Assembly: GCA_033558025.1 (NCBI GenBank)
Contig: JAUCEF010000001.1
Span: 868,001-932,000 of the forward strand
Length of the DNA: 64,000 nt
Source: Phytophthora sp. 'mugwort'
Taxonomy: Eukaryota > Oomycota > Peronosporomycetes > Peronosporales > Peronosporaceae
Direction of reading: 5' to 3'
Made by a program: the position numbers and the translations under genes. A model generated the notes under the pieces. That model was not told the DNA's origin, did not search any database, and saw only the letters and a list, made by a program, of their open reading frames with translations. Below are positions 33,335 to 44,899 of this stretch, in pieces. The first letter of the stretch is position 1, and each line of letters begins with the position of its first letter.

Positions 33335-35836
33335 ACTCTTCGGTGGAAATGTGTGATTGGTGGATGTTAGGATGGATTTTTTTCGGAATCACGTAGCGGC
33401 CATGCGTAGTTGTTTTTACATATTAGACGTCCACCAAACGTTGTTAGAAAGGGGCAGTCCATAATGTGCAGAGCGCATCAAGAACTCGCCCATTTGAAGA
33501 GCGTCTAGGGCGTCTAGCGGTATATGCGTGAACACCAACATGTTGTAGCAGGTCATAATGTCGTTGCGGTATTCACGAGCAGCATACGATGGGGAAGTGA
33601 ACAGCAGGGCGAGGAAGGTACACGACGGCACGAATGCGACGAAAGATGTGGGTGTCAGCTTAACCAGAGGCGAAAGACACGAGGCATATCAACGGCATGA
33701 GATCGACATTGAAGTTCAACGACGAGGCCAGGCAGCAGTGCACGAGGTCCGTAGAGAATTGAGATCTTGTGTGAAGAGTCGCACGAGGGCGAGATGAACG
33801 GCGAAGACGATGGGTGCAAGGGCTTCACGGAAAATGGAGTCGAGAATCCGCGAGATAACGAACGGAGAGAGAGCGGTCAGTTGAGAACTTGCCGGCGAGA
33901 GCGCAAGTGAAAGTTGGAAATCGGCAGACTAGGGCTTCCCACGAGACAGAGTGGGGCCGCGAGTCCGCCAACAAGGTACAGACGAGAGCACAGACGAAGC
34001 ACCGACGAAAGCACAGACGAGAAGTCTAGAGGCTGAGAGGATTAAGCAATAGCCCGAGTACTACGGACGAGCCGACGGAAGTGGGTTGGAGACCGAGTGT
34101 GGTGCGAGGGATCGAGGAGGTGTAAATGGACGTACGTCGGGTGCGATATCGGGAAAGGTCTACAAACGAGGATCGGAGGATGTTGGGACTGCATACTCGT
34201 GAACGAGTGCAGCATAAGGGCGAGTACGAGCGGAAGGAGGCGAGCATCGGGAACGAGTGGTATTGATATTGAAGTAATAAATAGGGCAGAGCCCGGCTGC
34301 TTTGCGGCGGCTCGAATGTGTGGGTTGAAGTTTTTCTTGGTGACGGTCTGGTGGACTACTGGGCGTCCACCGCACACAGCGCTCCAAACATACGCACCCG
34401 CCGACGGGCAGGCGACAGAAGTCCCGTTACAATGTTAAAGACCGCAGGCCCGGGCTACGAGTTGTTGATAAACTGCAAAGCAGTCAACCGACACTTGTTG
34501 GAATGAGAGCATTTCGATCATGCTAGTCAAAGTTACTGGACCATCCACAATTTTCCAAATGTCGTACCCATTTCACCAATAACCATTTTGTGAGCGTCAC
34601 GCTGAGACGCAAATACGCCGAACGGGTTTGTCTTTACGACTTGGGTATACATGTACACAAGGTCAAGGTCTTACATGCGACTGGTTAGTATTTTATTTGA
34701 TCCTTCAAATCTCCTGTCATCGACGTTTGCGTACGTGGTTCAGAAAGATAAAATATCATCCTTACCTCGCCTATCCTGTACCCCTCGCTAATCGTATTGT
34801 CGGGACAAAATATTTATTTCTTCTTAAGGGTATCCTCGGCCAGGGGTATACCGGACGAGCGGAACAGCCGGTATGTTTACCACCTTTTTTAGTGTATGAA
34901 GCCATTTGTGATTTTGTTTTTACAACCAACCACCAGACCTTCACCCTTCCTGCGCCCCACGGGGCAGTACAGTATCGCAGGTTGTATAGTATACAGTACG
35001 ATATTGGACGTCGTATACATATATTCATACATCTGCCCTTATAATCACCATCCTTACGACCTTACCCCAGCCTAGCCGCACGAATAATGGCGAATCCTCC
35101 AGCGTACAGTCTTGCTAACCTTATATATACTTCTTATCCCAGATGCGGGGGAGCTAATGACTTTTTGAGCTAAGAACGCTCATAGTAGAAACCAAGTGCA
35201 AAGCAAAACCTTATCTGAAAATGTCTCTAAAGTCATACCCCCCAGGGACACCACGGCGATCGCAGGTCCCAGGCTCTGTCTAGCGACTCGTCCTAATCCC
35301 TGTCCAGTTTTGGAAAATACAATTCAGGCAAAGACCGAGTTGTTCGAAGATTAGCAAGTAAAGCGAGGGACGCCGAAACTCCTCAAACGGGCTCACAGTA
35401 ATGGGGCTTCGCCCAATTATTAGACGAGCTTGTTTTTTGTGTGGTTCGCGTTTTTTGTGCTTCCCGCCTATTCATGTATTTACCAAACGTTTTCGGTCAG
35501 TCTTGGTCCAAAACTGACCGATTGAGCGAATCGCCCCAATACAATCTTGCACGAGGCTGTGCCCTACTCTAGACATGAAAATTGCCTTAATCTGTCTAAT
35601 CTGGCGCACATTCATCACATGATGACAAGAAACCGGAAACAAAGACGGGCTCTTGACGAAGAGTGATAGTATCGCACATAACCCGTATTTTCAAAATTTT
35701 GCTTCCTCATGTGGCGGGAACTTCCATTCAAAAGTGGCGGAAGGTTTCATACGCAGCAAGAGAGACGGATTAGGCAGACTGTCCACTTCAACTTAGAGTT
35801 TTGGTTCGTGAGATTGGACAAAATGGATTCGGGGAC
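33335..35836. other. Repeat-like DNA without intact genes
   Basis: About 2.5 kb forming the left edge of the transposon island. Short open frames on both strands (33416-33631, 34097-34438, 34628-35044) have no family features. Around 34424-34432 the plus strand reads CCCGTTACA, the sort of end found on Ty3/gypsy LTRs (TGTAACGGG on the other strand), so a solo or broken LTR may lie here, but I cannot find its partner end. Confidence 0.35.
33981..34024 (+). repeat. Short CAGACGA-type direct repeats
   Basis: Four imperfect copies of a CAGACGAG/AAGCAC unit in 44 bases. They sit in LTR-like debris. Confidence 0.5.
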
Positions 35837-36431
35837 TTACGAGAATTCTTGCTCAATAGCCACAGACCCCGCTAATATTTTATAATAAGACCGGGTAGAT
35901 TGATCAAAATATTCAGACTCATGTATTGAACGTATACGACTAGACGGCGAGGCGTGCGCGAGATACCTGTACCTGAAGAACGCAGCAGCATCCTCGGAAT
36001 CATAGCGAACCGCCGATATGCCACGCAGGTGTAACTCAATTGCCATGAGCACAAACACGCCACAGTTGTAGTTCTCCAACTGGCCAAATTCTGTGTGAGG
36101 TCTGATCCACACCCCGAGATCCCTTGAACGGAGTAAGCAGCTTTGTGGCGCGTTGTTTGAGCTGTACAACGTGGGCTTGCATCGGTTCGAAGATGAGTAC
36201 GCTGATCTTGTCCTTGTTGGCGTCGATGACTGCAAAACGTACCGGTTGTTCGTATGGTTTTCCAGATGGGCGACGTCCCACGAAGATATAATGCCCACAT
36301 GTCGCGGCATAAGTGCCACTTCTCCATAAGATATTTCTTCCACTTGGCGAGTCGGGCATCGTCGTCAAAATGGAGAACATGTAGTTAAGAACATCGCCGT
36401 ACGCGGTCTCCGAATGCGCGTCAACAAGCAT
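35837..36431 (-). pseudogene. Ulp1-type (C48) cysteine protease region of the MULE
   Basis: Two overlapping frames, 36431-36036 and 36343-35837, together cover a Ulp1-like domain. The first has 'GHYIFVGRRPSGKPYEQPVRFAVIDANKD' in part, the second ends with 'GQLENYNCGVFVLMAIE', the Q-x6-C-G-x-F-V pattern around the catalytic cysteine. A frameshift near 36100 separates them. In plants, MULEs that carry Ulp1 domains (Kaonashi type) are known; here it forms the 3' part of the same element. Confidence 0.55.
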
Positions 36432-36449
36432 AGTAACGCAGCTGAGCAG

Positions 36450-38110
36450 CTAGTCATACTTGAACTGAGTGAATCCGTATTTGGTCGCGTCAGATATTTC
36501 GCCTTTTAGGTATTTCTTCACGTGGAACTCACAGAGCAAAATGCGTACACCATACAAGGCGTTACGCAGAACACCAATCAGGTCACTGTCGATCATAATG
36601 CACTGTAAAACTTCCGCCCACGTCAGATTCGCCTTTTTGAAGGCTTCGCACACGCGACGTAGCGTTTCCTTCCTTTCGTTCTCGACGAATGCATGCTACA
36701 AAGACAAACCGATTGATTAGACAGAACAAATTTGACCTCGGACTAGTCGAATGTTCCAGACGTAGTACCGACACGCAGACAATTCGCACCTGAATGAACT
36801 GCCCGTGATCGAAGGCGTCATGAACCATGAAACCGAACAACTTGAAATTTTCGCAAATCGTCCCGTGGTTGCATCGATGAAGTGAACCTCTGAATGAGCA
36901 GCGTACATCTGGCGAATGTGGTTCGTCGACCACACAAGCGCATTAAGGAGACCCTACGACAAGAAAGATAAGTCTGGATTACGCTATCCACAGCCCAAAG
37001 TCGGACGTACACCTGCTATTGCGAACGTTTGTGCGGTGTTTCGTTGACCTCCCGAAAGTCGGTCAAATATTTTGTAACTCGACCCTCCTGCGTTGGGGCG
37101 GTGTATTCATCGGTCTTCATGCGAGCAAGCCGGTTGTGCACGTCCTTCATCTTGATGTTCTCGTTGCCGTTGTCTCGGATGTAGTTTCAAACTGTCCGGC
37201 GATCACCTTGGTTGCGACGCATCGGGCGGACACTGTCTGTCACCGCGGCTGGTAGGTGCATGCGTATATTCGAGTACTGGCGGTAATGACGTTTGGTGAG
37301 CGGGTGGTTGTGCACCTTGTAGTGGTTCGTAACAACGACAGCCCACCCGTCGGTGCGGAGCTGAACGCAAGCATTGATCTGACCACAGTATTCAAGCGTC
37401 AGGTAATTCTTCACAAACGCCAACATGCGAAGTCTACCTAGTCTGCTCAAACAATGTTTAATTCTTACCTGCGCTTGGCATCCAGTCCACCGTATAGTTT
37501 GCCGCGGCCGATTACTTTTAGCTCGAGTCCGCGTTTTACCGCCGTGAGTGCACCGCATGAGCTTGTTGTAGTACATAAACGTAGAGGGTATCGAAGTCGA
37601 TGTGCGCATTGCTTCAGGGCAGTGGTTGATACGCATTATCGTTAGGATCATGCCACCGGTTGTTACGCATTGTCGTAAGGGTCATACCACCGGTCATGTA
37701 GATCTGAGCAGTAGGTATAGAGGGAATAATAATTACAAGGTCGGCCGTGGTGGATTAATTACCTGGAAAGTTCTGGCGCTGTACTCGAGCACTGTCTCAT
37801 AGAATAGACACACTTGGAGAAATACTTACGTCAGATAGGCGTTGCCTCGCATGATATCGCGTCGGCTTCCATCTCATGGAATTCGTCCCACTTGGAGAAA
37901 TACTTACGTCAGATAGGCGTTGCCTCGCATGATATCGCGTCGGCTTCCACTTCATCGCCGTTGCTGTCCACCTCCGCGCCCTCGTCTTCTTCGTACGCGG
38001 CGCCGGCTTCAACGTCTCCCCCATCCTCTTCCTCCTCGTCCACCTCCTCCTCCGACACAGAGTCTCCGTCGTCGGCGCTCTCGTCCTCTGTCTGGACCGC
38101 AATCTGCGAC
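36450..38110 (-). pseudogene. MULE transposase with FAR1-like DNA-binding domain, broken
   Basis: Fragments in reading order: an acidic stretch ('ESADDGDSVSEEEVDEEEED', about 38080-38020), 'ADAISCEATPI-stop-RKYFSKWDEF', a zinc-binding-type region at 37651-37187 ('YYNKLMRCTHGG', 'TGCQAQVRIKH', 'HNHPLT', the usual end of a FAR1/FLYWCH-like domain), then transposase core pieces at 37012-36583 ('HIRQMYAAHSEVHFIDATTGRF', the first catalytic Asp region) and 36653-36450 ('VLQCIMIDSDL', 'LCEFHVKKYLKGE'). Stops and frame changes separate the pieces, so no functional transposase can be made. Confidence 0.6.
37811..37966 (-). repeat. 78-bp tandem duplication in the MULE N-terminus
   Basis: Two nearly identical 78-base units (about 37811-37888 and 37889-37966), encoding 26 residues each ('ADAISCEATPI-stop-RKYFSKW' on the minus strand). 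Both copies carry the same in-frame TGA. Confidence 0.85.
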
Positions 38111-38183
38111 CGCTTTACTGGATAATGAGGTGACAGGCGCGAGCGTACTGGCGTGGGGCGCTATAGCTTGCTGTGCGCCGCCA

Positions 38184-39590
38184 TGAAGGATGGGTGGATA
38201 TTATCGAATTTGAAAGGAAGGGGAGCCACCGTTTCCAAACTTCCGACATTGTGAAAACATGGAGACCTTTGGAGAGTAATTGTCAAGTGTACCAGTGTGT
38301 CTCGTTTCGCTGGTTGTGTTCGTTTCCAGTTTCAGACAGCGGTACTCTCAGATTAAGGCAATAGACACTTCGTAGAATCTTTCAGTCCTTTGGCCACACC
38401 CAGTCTATGCGCTCGCAATGAATATAATCCACTTAACGGTCTCATAGTGAGCACAAGCGCAAATATGTAGTTGCTGCGTGATTGATTCGATGAATTGCGC
38501 ATGAAAATTTTGAGTAGAAAACAAAATATATAGCCCGGCTGCAGAAAGCTTGCTACTCGACACAAGTCATTGAACCCAATAGTTGTAACATACTATATAA
38601 AGCAGCCTAGCTCGCGAGTGCATGTACAACGTACTGCAACGGGTATTAATAGATACATGAGTATCTGGGCGTCTATTTATCAAATTTCCGCGTCGGCGCG
38701 ATGACTGACGCGGTGTCTGCGTGGAGCGAACTGAGCCCGGTTAAAAGGCATATGTGCTCATATGCTACGAGTTCATGGCCACTATGAAGGAACAAGGCAT
38801 CTCCAGAGGGAAAAACGCGGGATCTTGTAGCTGAGTACCTCCAGATTTTACATGATACAGTAACGAACGTCAGGAAGGAGTAAAACGGGAACAATGAGAC
38901 CAAGTCTGACGTAAGTGCTGACTATGTTCATACCCGATATTTAACGCTAACCTTCCATAATTTATATTGCGCAGCCGAAGCGATAGGAACGCGGTAAGCA
39001 ACGGACCCACGACCCAGACGAACTCAAGCCCGTCATTAGCAATTATATTGACATTATAAAAAAAAATCGACTATTGCAGCCGGTGACTGCACAAAGATTT
39101 GTATTAAACTGGCGAACACAACTAATGTGACGGTAAATCTACGAATCATGCAACGCCTGCTTCACGAACTCGATTTTCACTACATTATTGCGATAAAGAG
39201 GCACATCTCGGCAGGCACGTGTTGTTTCGAAACGATGCTGGAGGGACTATACGGTCATACGAAAATAATTCGTCGCTGTGTATCGCCATGCACAAAGCTA
39301 CAAAAACTGCTACGCAGAGCTAGCGCGAGAAGTAGTCGAACAGCAACTCATGCCAGCGGAAGACAAGAAATAGAATCGTCTTTAACTATATAATGCATTG
39401 AATCCTAAGGGGCTGGTTGGGCTCTGCGTGCCACGTGTCGCGCGTTGATAGCGCGCGATATAAACACGTGACGTTCTACACTTTGATTGGCTGAATTCGT
39501 CGTTATGGTTTGAGCTGACAACACGAGTCGTGGAGTCGCTTTTGAGTCGACACTGATGGTGCATATACAAAAATTCAAAAAGCAAAAGTA
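38184..39590. other. Spacer with a possible Tc1/mariner-type fragment
   Basis: Mostly A/T-rich DNA without genes. A plus-strand piece at about 39127-39330 reads 'VNLRIMQRLLHELDFHYIIAIKRHI', like the N-terminal helix-turn-helix end of a Tc1/mariner-type transposase, and is preceded by 'GKTRDLVAEYLQILHD' near 38820. Several stops separate them, so it is at most a fossil. Confidence 0.3.
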
Positions 39591-39595
39591 GGACA

Positions 39596-40813
39596 TGGAC
39601 ATTTGTGTTGAAGAGGAAGCTGCTCTGCTAAAATTTGAGGATGTGCATCAGCTGTCGCGACCGCGCTTTCGGGGTTCGTCCGGAAAGAGAAGAACAATAT
39701 TCTCACCTCACCAGCTCGCAATATTGACGTCATGCTGACCGATCCTGCCTATGCCCAGTGCTTAAAGATAACCTGCGCTTCGCACAGTCAAGTTTTCGCA
39801 AGCTCTGTACGCTGCTACGCCCTCTCCGCAGAGTTGAGTCTGCTCCCTATACTGAACATTCCTTTGAGACTCGTGTTGCAGCTATGCTGTATTATTTAGG
39901 CTCGATGGACCGTTTCCGGGAGACAGTGCATCGTTTGGCGTCTCGAAAAGTTGGGCTGTTACAACTATTAACCAGTTGCTCACTGCCATAGCTGATCACT
40001 ATCGTAGATTCATTTATTTGCCAGCATCACCGGAGGAGTGGAGCGCAGTACAAGACAAGCTCGAGCTGCGGGCAGGGGGACCGCTCGCTTGCGCAGTTGT
40101 AGATGGAACGCTGATGGAGCTTGCTCTCTTCGAGGACTACGAGGGATGGGATTGCCGCAAGGTTACTCGGCTGTGAACTTGCAAGCCGTTGTAGATCCAA
40201 ACTGGGATCTATAGCGTTTGAGTTGCGTCCGGGCTGGCAAGAAGATTTGGGCGGCATCGCACTTCTGGCAGCGTACTGATGACATTCTACCAACCGGAGT
40301 TTTTGTTCTTGTGATAAAGGCTGTGCGTTGTCGAATACTCTCCTACTTCCGTACGAGAGGTACGACCGTGACTTGGACCTGTCTGTCAGAGAGCGGAACT
40401 ACAACTTCAATCATAGTCAGACTCGAATGGTGGTCGAGTGTACGTTTGGAGCAATGAAGAACCGCTTTCGCATGCTATGCAGACCACAAGAAGCCAAAAT
40501 AGTAAGCAATATTTCCTCTACAATGGTGGCTTGCATGGTTCTTCACGATATTGCTGTTGACATCGTGAACGCAACGGCGCTCCCGGATCCGATGAGCGAA
40601 ATTTTCGGGAATAGCGCGGCGGCAGCAGTGCACGCACCAGGCGGAGAGGGCAGCACGAGCGACGCGGAGGACAGTGTCCAAGGATTCCTAAGAACTCCCA
40701 CCACCGATGGAACCGAGTCTAAAATACGTGAAGCACGAGAACGACGTCAAAGAGGTCTTGTTCTTCGCAGTGACATTGCAGGTTGTTATGTCAGCACCTC
40801 GATAAGCATTTGA
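39596..40813 (+). pseudogene. PIF/Harbinger transposase, frameshifted
   Basis: Pieces in order: a start 'MDICVEEEAALLKFEDVH' at 39596, 'SSFRKLCTLLRPL...SFETRVAAMLYYLGS' (39758 onward), 'FGVSKSWAVTTINQLLTAIADHYRRF' in another frame, 'CAVVDGTLMELALFEDY' with the first catalytic Asp, and 'RERNYNFNHSQTRMVVECTFGAMKNRFRML' in part, the DDE_Tnp_4 signature with the last catalytic Glu. At least three frameshifts or stops occur (near 39740, 39935 and 40165-40320). The last piece continues to a basic tail at 40813. Confidence 0.65.
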
Positions 40814-41053
40814 TTGCTTTCTGTCTGCTTGCTTAGATGCTGTTGTTGAGATTCGATCGCCGCTGTCAGCTTGCAACGCCTGTCGCCACAGTGTTCCTTG
40901 CTGCTAAGGAGTCCCCAATGTGACTCAGTCCCTTCGAGACTGAAACGAGTCCTTATAATAGTAATGAGCGTAGCGTTAGCGACCAAACCTCCGAATTGCT
41001 TTGAGATAATAGATTACACCCTTCAGAAATAGCTGCACCGTCGTAAGCTTGTT

Positions 41054-41849
41054 TTAATTCCCGGAGCTTCTTTCCTTTTCCTTTTCCTCAACCCCTCCAT
41101 CTTCCTCATCCGAGATGTTCGCTGCTGCTTCAACCGCGTAGTTGCCAGATGCTTGATGCTGACCACTAGCATCGTCAAAAAGAGTCTCCGCGTTCATCCC
41201 CAATGGTTTCCCCCCATACATAAACATTGTATTGAGGTCTTTAGAATTGGCACGAGGGTGGTCGGTGTCGTTGCCTATGCGGTTGAGATTTTTATTATAA
41301 TCAGCCCACTGTTGCTTCATTGCCTTCATCTATAGCAATACCACATGAATGCTGTGAGCAACAATAAATACCACACTCTTTGGTAAGCTAGTGCTTTATC
41401 CTTGCACTGTCGGCTGCTAACGCCAACCCCACGCTGCTTGCCGAGTTCTTTTGACAGGGCGATCTACCCACGGTGCACAGCATACTTGTTTCGATTGTTC
41501 TTAAAGTGCTTGTTCAGCCCTTTGTATCTGTGCAAGACAACGAAGGTAACAGTGTTAACATTAATAGACGCCTCGAACGGTAATAGCATACTACTCCGAT
41601 TGCATACCTCAAGTAGAACAACTTCTCGACAAGCTCTACCGTCCAGTACAGCGGAGGTACGTCCTCTTTACGCTGTTTCGTGCGTGCCCGTCTTGAAACT
41701 CCAGCTGCCGTTGCTGGCTTCAAAACTTCTGAAGCAGCACACGACAGAACTGTTGCTGTTGAACGTAGGGGCAACAGGAATTGCCTGTATGCCTTAGAGA
41801 GAAACTGAATGATAAATTCTTTTAAATATGATGTACCTATAGACATCAA
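41054..41849 (-). pseudogene. Myb/SANT-like partner protein of the Harbinger element, broken
   Basis: Minus-strand exons: about 41849-41610 ('VPPLYWTVELVEKLFYLR'), about 41530-41397 ('YKGLNKHFKNNRNKYAVHRG-stop-IALSKELG...SSRQCKDK') and 41329-41054 ('MKAMKQQWADYNKNLNRIGND...'). Together they make the trihelix Myb/SANT-like domain typical of the second protein of PIF/Harbinger elements, which escorts the transposase. One TAG replaces an expected Trp (TGG), and the second intron lacks a normal GT donor, so the copy is dead. Confidence 0.55.
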
Positions 41850-41959
41850 GTACGAGAGGGCATTCAGAACAAATCACAGATGGTGTTATCTGGGTACATA
41901 TTGCGATGACGATTGAAGGCAAAGGAATCGATGCCGCCCCAGACGCAGTCCGAGGCGGG

Positions 41960-43340
41960 ATCACTTCCTAATTTGCCTCAGACTGAGCACATCGCCTAGA
42001 GTAGGGCATTAGAATAACGGATAAAACACACGTAGTGAATCTCTGCGGTGTGAGCCATTTTATTTCAAGTAAAATGAGCAAACCGAGCCAATCTGTGTTT
42101 TTGATATGCTTAGATCCTTCTGCCGACGTAAACATGTATCCAGGATCAGGTCGTTTTCGACGAATGTCGACTCTTCGCAGGTTAGGCGAATCCACAACCT
42201 GAGTTCAACACCCACGAGTCTTTGGTTAAGAATGTTTTCGCATCAAGCAAGTAAGGATACAATCACCGTACCTTGGCTTCCAGATGCATCTTCTGAAGAC
42301 TGATCTCTCCTGCAATCAGTTGTTCTCCGGAGACGTTGACGCTTGTTCGGTATCTATTCCAATCACCCGCCCTCCGTTGACGCCGATGTCAAACACCGAT
42401 CCCATCGGCTCGTCCGTTTCTTGCGCACTGAACAAATCAAGTCGCTTCCTGGAGATAAAGGGAATTCCACTCCGTTGGGCGGACTGACCGAAGGTGTTGG
42501 GCTCGTAGACACGGCCTTGCATGCAACAACTGACCCGTCTGTGGGTAGACAGTCCTGGGTTGGCACAAAATTCTGCTCCTTGTCCGTTTCCTTGGCTTTC
42601 GCGCGGTACTTTCCCTTGCCAGTCATCTTTGGCGTTGGTTCAGCGTCACCTCGCGCCTTCTTTACGGCGCGTGGGTAAGACCAGATGGTGCGCCGGAAAA
42701 TTTTGGTCGACATCTTGCTTGGCTTGCTGCACTGGTGCTTGAGATGCGGTCCACCGCTGATGCCATTGTGGACGCCAGCACAATAGTAGCACGACACTGC
42801 ACCCAGCTTCTGGTGCGAATCTTGTGTCGGCTGAGAAGTGGCCTTTCTTTTTCCTAGGGCCGATCCAACGGCTTTGACAGGCTTGATCGCCGTAGCATAA
42901 ACGTGGTTCACAGATGCATCATTACCCAAAATCTTGATTTCAGCCTTGCTCTTGCTTTCAAAGATTGCGCAGAGGTTGGACTCGACCTTTTCCAGCGTGA
43001 ACTCTTCTGGCGTAAACGCGACCGCCGAACCCCAGAGGTGTCCGGGCAGGACCGCCAGAAGCTTGGTCAGCATCATCTGCTGCGAAATCAGACCAGCTTT
43101 CAGCGCCTCGGCGCTGTTCCGATTTGCCTGGTCTCTTGCGGCCTTGAGTTACTGGAGTAGGTGTGAAACGCTCTTAAATCAGAGGCTGCAATAGCTTCGA
43201 AGCGCTGCACCAGCTCTACCACTCCAGACGCGGTGTTGAGGCCATAGCGTTTCTCAATTGCACGTCAAATTTCGTGCACCGGTCGTTGCATCAACCTCTC
43301 GTCCGCTAAACCCGTCGGAAGGGTTAGGTTCAGAAGTTCC
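41960..43340 (-). pseudogene. Ty1/copia gag and protease remnant
   Basis: Minus strand, from about 43340: a gag helical region ('VVELVQRFEAIAASDL'), 'QQMMLTKLLAVLPGHLWGSAVAF', a long stretch to 42363 with a zinc-knuckle-like 'CYYCAGVHNG...HLKHQC', and then near 42220 'DSWVLNSGCGFA', the copia protease active site with Asn in place of the catalytic Asp (normally W-x-L-D-S-G). Frameshifts separate the pieces. The orientation is opposite to the integrase-RT pieces that follow. Confidence 0.55.
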
Positions 43341-43789
43341 TAAATGTACGACGGTTGTTGCCTGACGAAAGCCTTTTTGCAGCTCGTACGCGTCCTTTTC
43401 TTCACCCCTAGCCCCTAGTCCTGGTTCGTCGAGGACTGGTTCTCTCCCGAGTGCATCTTCGTAGGCAAGCAATCGGTACGCGACGCTTCGCTTGAAGCTC
43501 GGTCACAACTAACGCATCGCTGAGCGCGACCAGATGGGCCTTGATACATGTTTACGTTTCCACAAGGGTCTAAGCATTCAAATACACACATCGGCACAGT
43601 GAAACTGTATTTGCATGGTCCGCAAGAGATACGACCATTCCTTTTTGAGAAAACAGCACTTGTACCACACGCAACGCCAAACATTCTCAGTGAATACTGG
43701 CTATAGAGAAATGGGTCCGAAAACATTTTGGATCACCGACTGGTGAGTTCAAATTTATATTCTTGGACAACGAGCTAGCGTTTGTGGCT

Positions 43790-44880
43790 AGAGCATTAAT
43801 GGGGCATGCTACGTACAAAACAAACAGTCAAAGAGAGACAACTGTTGTGCAATGCAGTCAAATCAAAGCCCTGTAAACCGCTAGAACTACCAGGCGTCGG
43901 GAAATTGGAAAGCACATTGCAGGAATGGCACGTAAAACTTGGCCATCTCAATAAGGAAACAGTGATAGCAATGTTGAGTCAAACGATAGTGGAAGGAATG
44001 CCCACTCTATTGTCATCTGCGTTACGAAAGGTTCCGTTCTCTTGCAGAACATGTGCGGAAATGAAGAAGCGGAGAATGTCCTATCGTAATGCTAAGGTTC
44101 AAGAGATACACAGCCCATCAGTACCATTCATATGAACACAAACGGACCCCTGAAAACCATGGGTATATGCGAGTGTAGGTACGATTCAATACTTCCTGAG
44201 TATTATTGATGACAACACCTCGTGGCGGTGGTCATACGTCTACGCAACAAAAAGGAGGTATTTGTGAAGGTCACAGAGTCATTATTTACTTCGACTAGAG
44301 CGCGAAGGCAAATTCACAATTCGTCGAACTCGGTCTGATGGAGGGACCGAGTTTGTGAAAGCTGCCTTTAAAACCTTCTGTAAAGAGAAGGGTATTGTTT
44401 TTTAGATAACTAATACATACAGTCCAGAAGAAATGGAGCCGCAGAGCGAGACAATCAGAGCAAGCTTAACAGGGTTCGTCCCCGTTACAGGCTAGACACA
44501 GAGTTTCCGGACGAGTGAAGGCTTTGCCATGTCATGGGGTACTCGTAGTAAAGTATAATGCCGACGGTACTGTCGAGCGATTCAAAGCACGCCTTGTTGC
44601 ACAGGGTAATCACCAAGAGTATGAGGTGGACTGCGACGCGACTGCGACGAGGTATACGCACCGGCTGCACGATTCGGGTCACTACGCCTAGTGCTGGCAG
44701 TTAGGACCATATTGGACTGTCATGCCCACCAAATGGATGTCCATACGGCATTTCTAAACGGCACCATTGAAGGAGATCAAACGATACACATGAGTCAACC
44801 TCACGGTTTTGTGAAGCGAGGCCACGAGCAACTGGTCTGTGAGCTACAGAAGAGTATTCCGTGGGAGCGCTTATAAGAGT
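43790..44880 (+). pseudogene. Ty1/copia integrase and reverse transcriptase remnant
   Basis: Plus strand: the frame at 43806-44135 has the pre-integrase zinc motif ('WHVKLGHLNKETV...CRTCAEMKKRRMSYR'); broken integrase core pieces follow to about 44450 ('SIIDDNTSWRWSYVYATKKEVF'); then reverse transcriptase from about 44540 ('VKYNADGTVERFKARLVAQG', 'HQMDVHTAFLNG', 'IHMSQPHGF'). It stops abruptly at about 44870, where Ty3/gypsy sequence begins. Multiple stops make it non-functional. Confidence 0.65.
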
Positions 44881-44899
44881 CCACGATGTCGGCGCAGTC

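Larger units (their letters stand above)
35837..38183 (-). mobile_element. Decayed Mutator-like element (MULE) with Ulp1 protease region
   Basis: On the minus strand, read from right to left: an acidic N-terminus (about 38110-37950), a FAR1/WRKY-GCM1-like DNA-binding region, a MULE-type transposase, and a C-terminal Ulp1 cysteine protease. The frame is broken many times. I could not identify terminal inverted repeats, so both edges are only the limits of recognisable coding sequence. Confidence 0.65.
39400..41860. mobile_element. Decayed PIF/Harbinger element, two convergent genes
   Basis: A transposase on the plus strand and its Myb/SANT-like partner on the minus strand face each other about 240 bases apart, as expected for a complete two-gene Harbinger element. 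Terminal inverted repeats were not found by eye, so the limits are approximate. Confidence 0.5.

Noticed and set aside
35484..35525. CGGTCAG...CTGACCG hairpin
   Set aside because: A 7-bp stem with a long loop in A/T-rich DNA is not beyond chance, and it is not linked to an element end.
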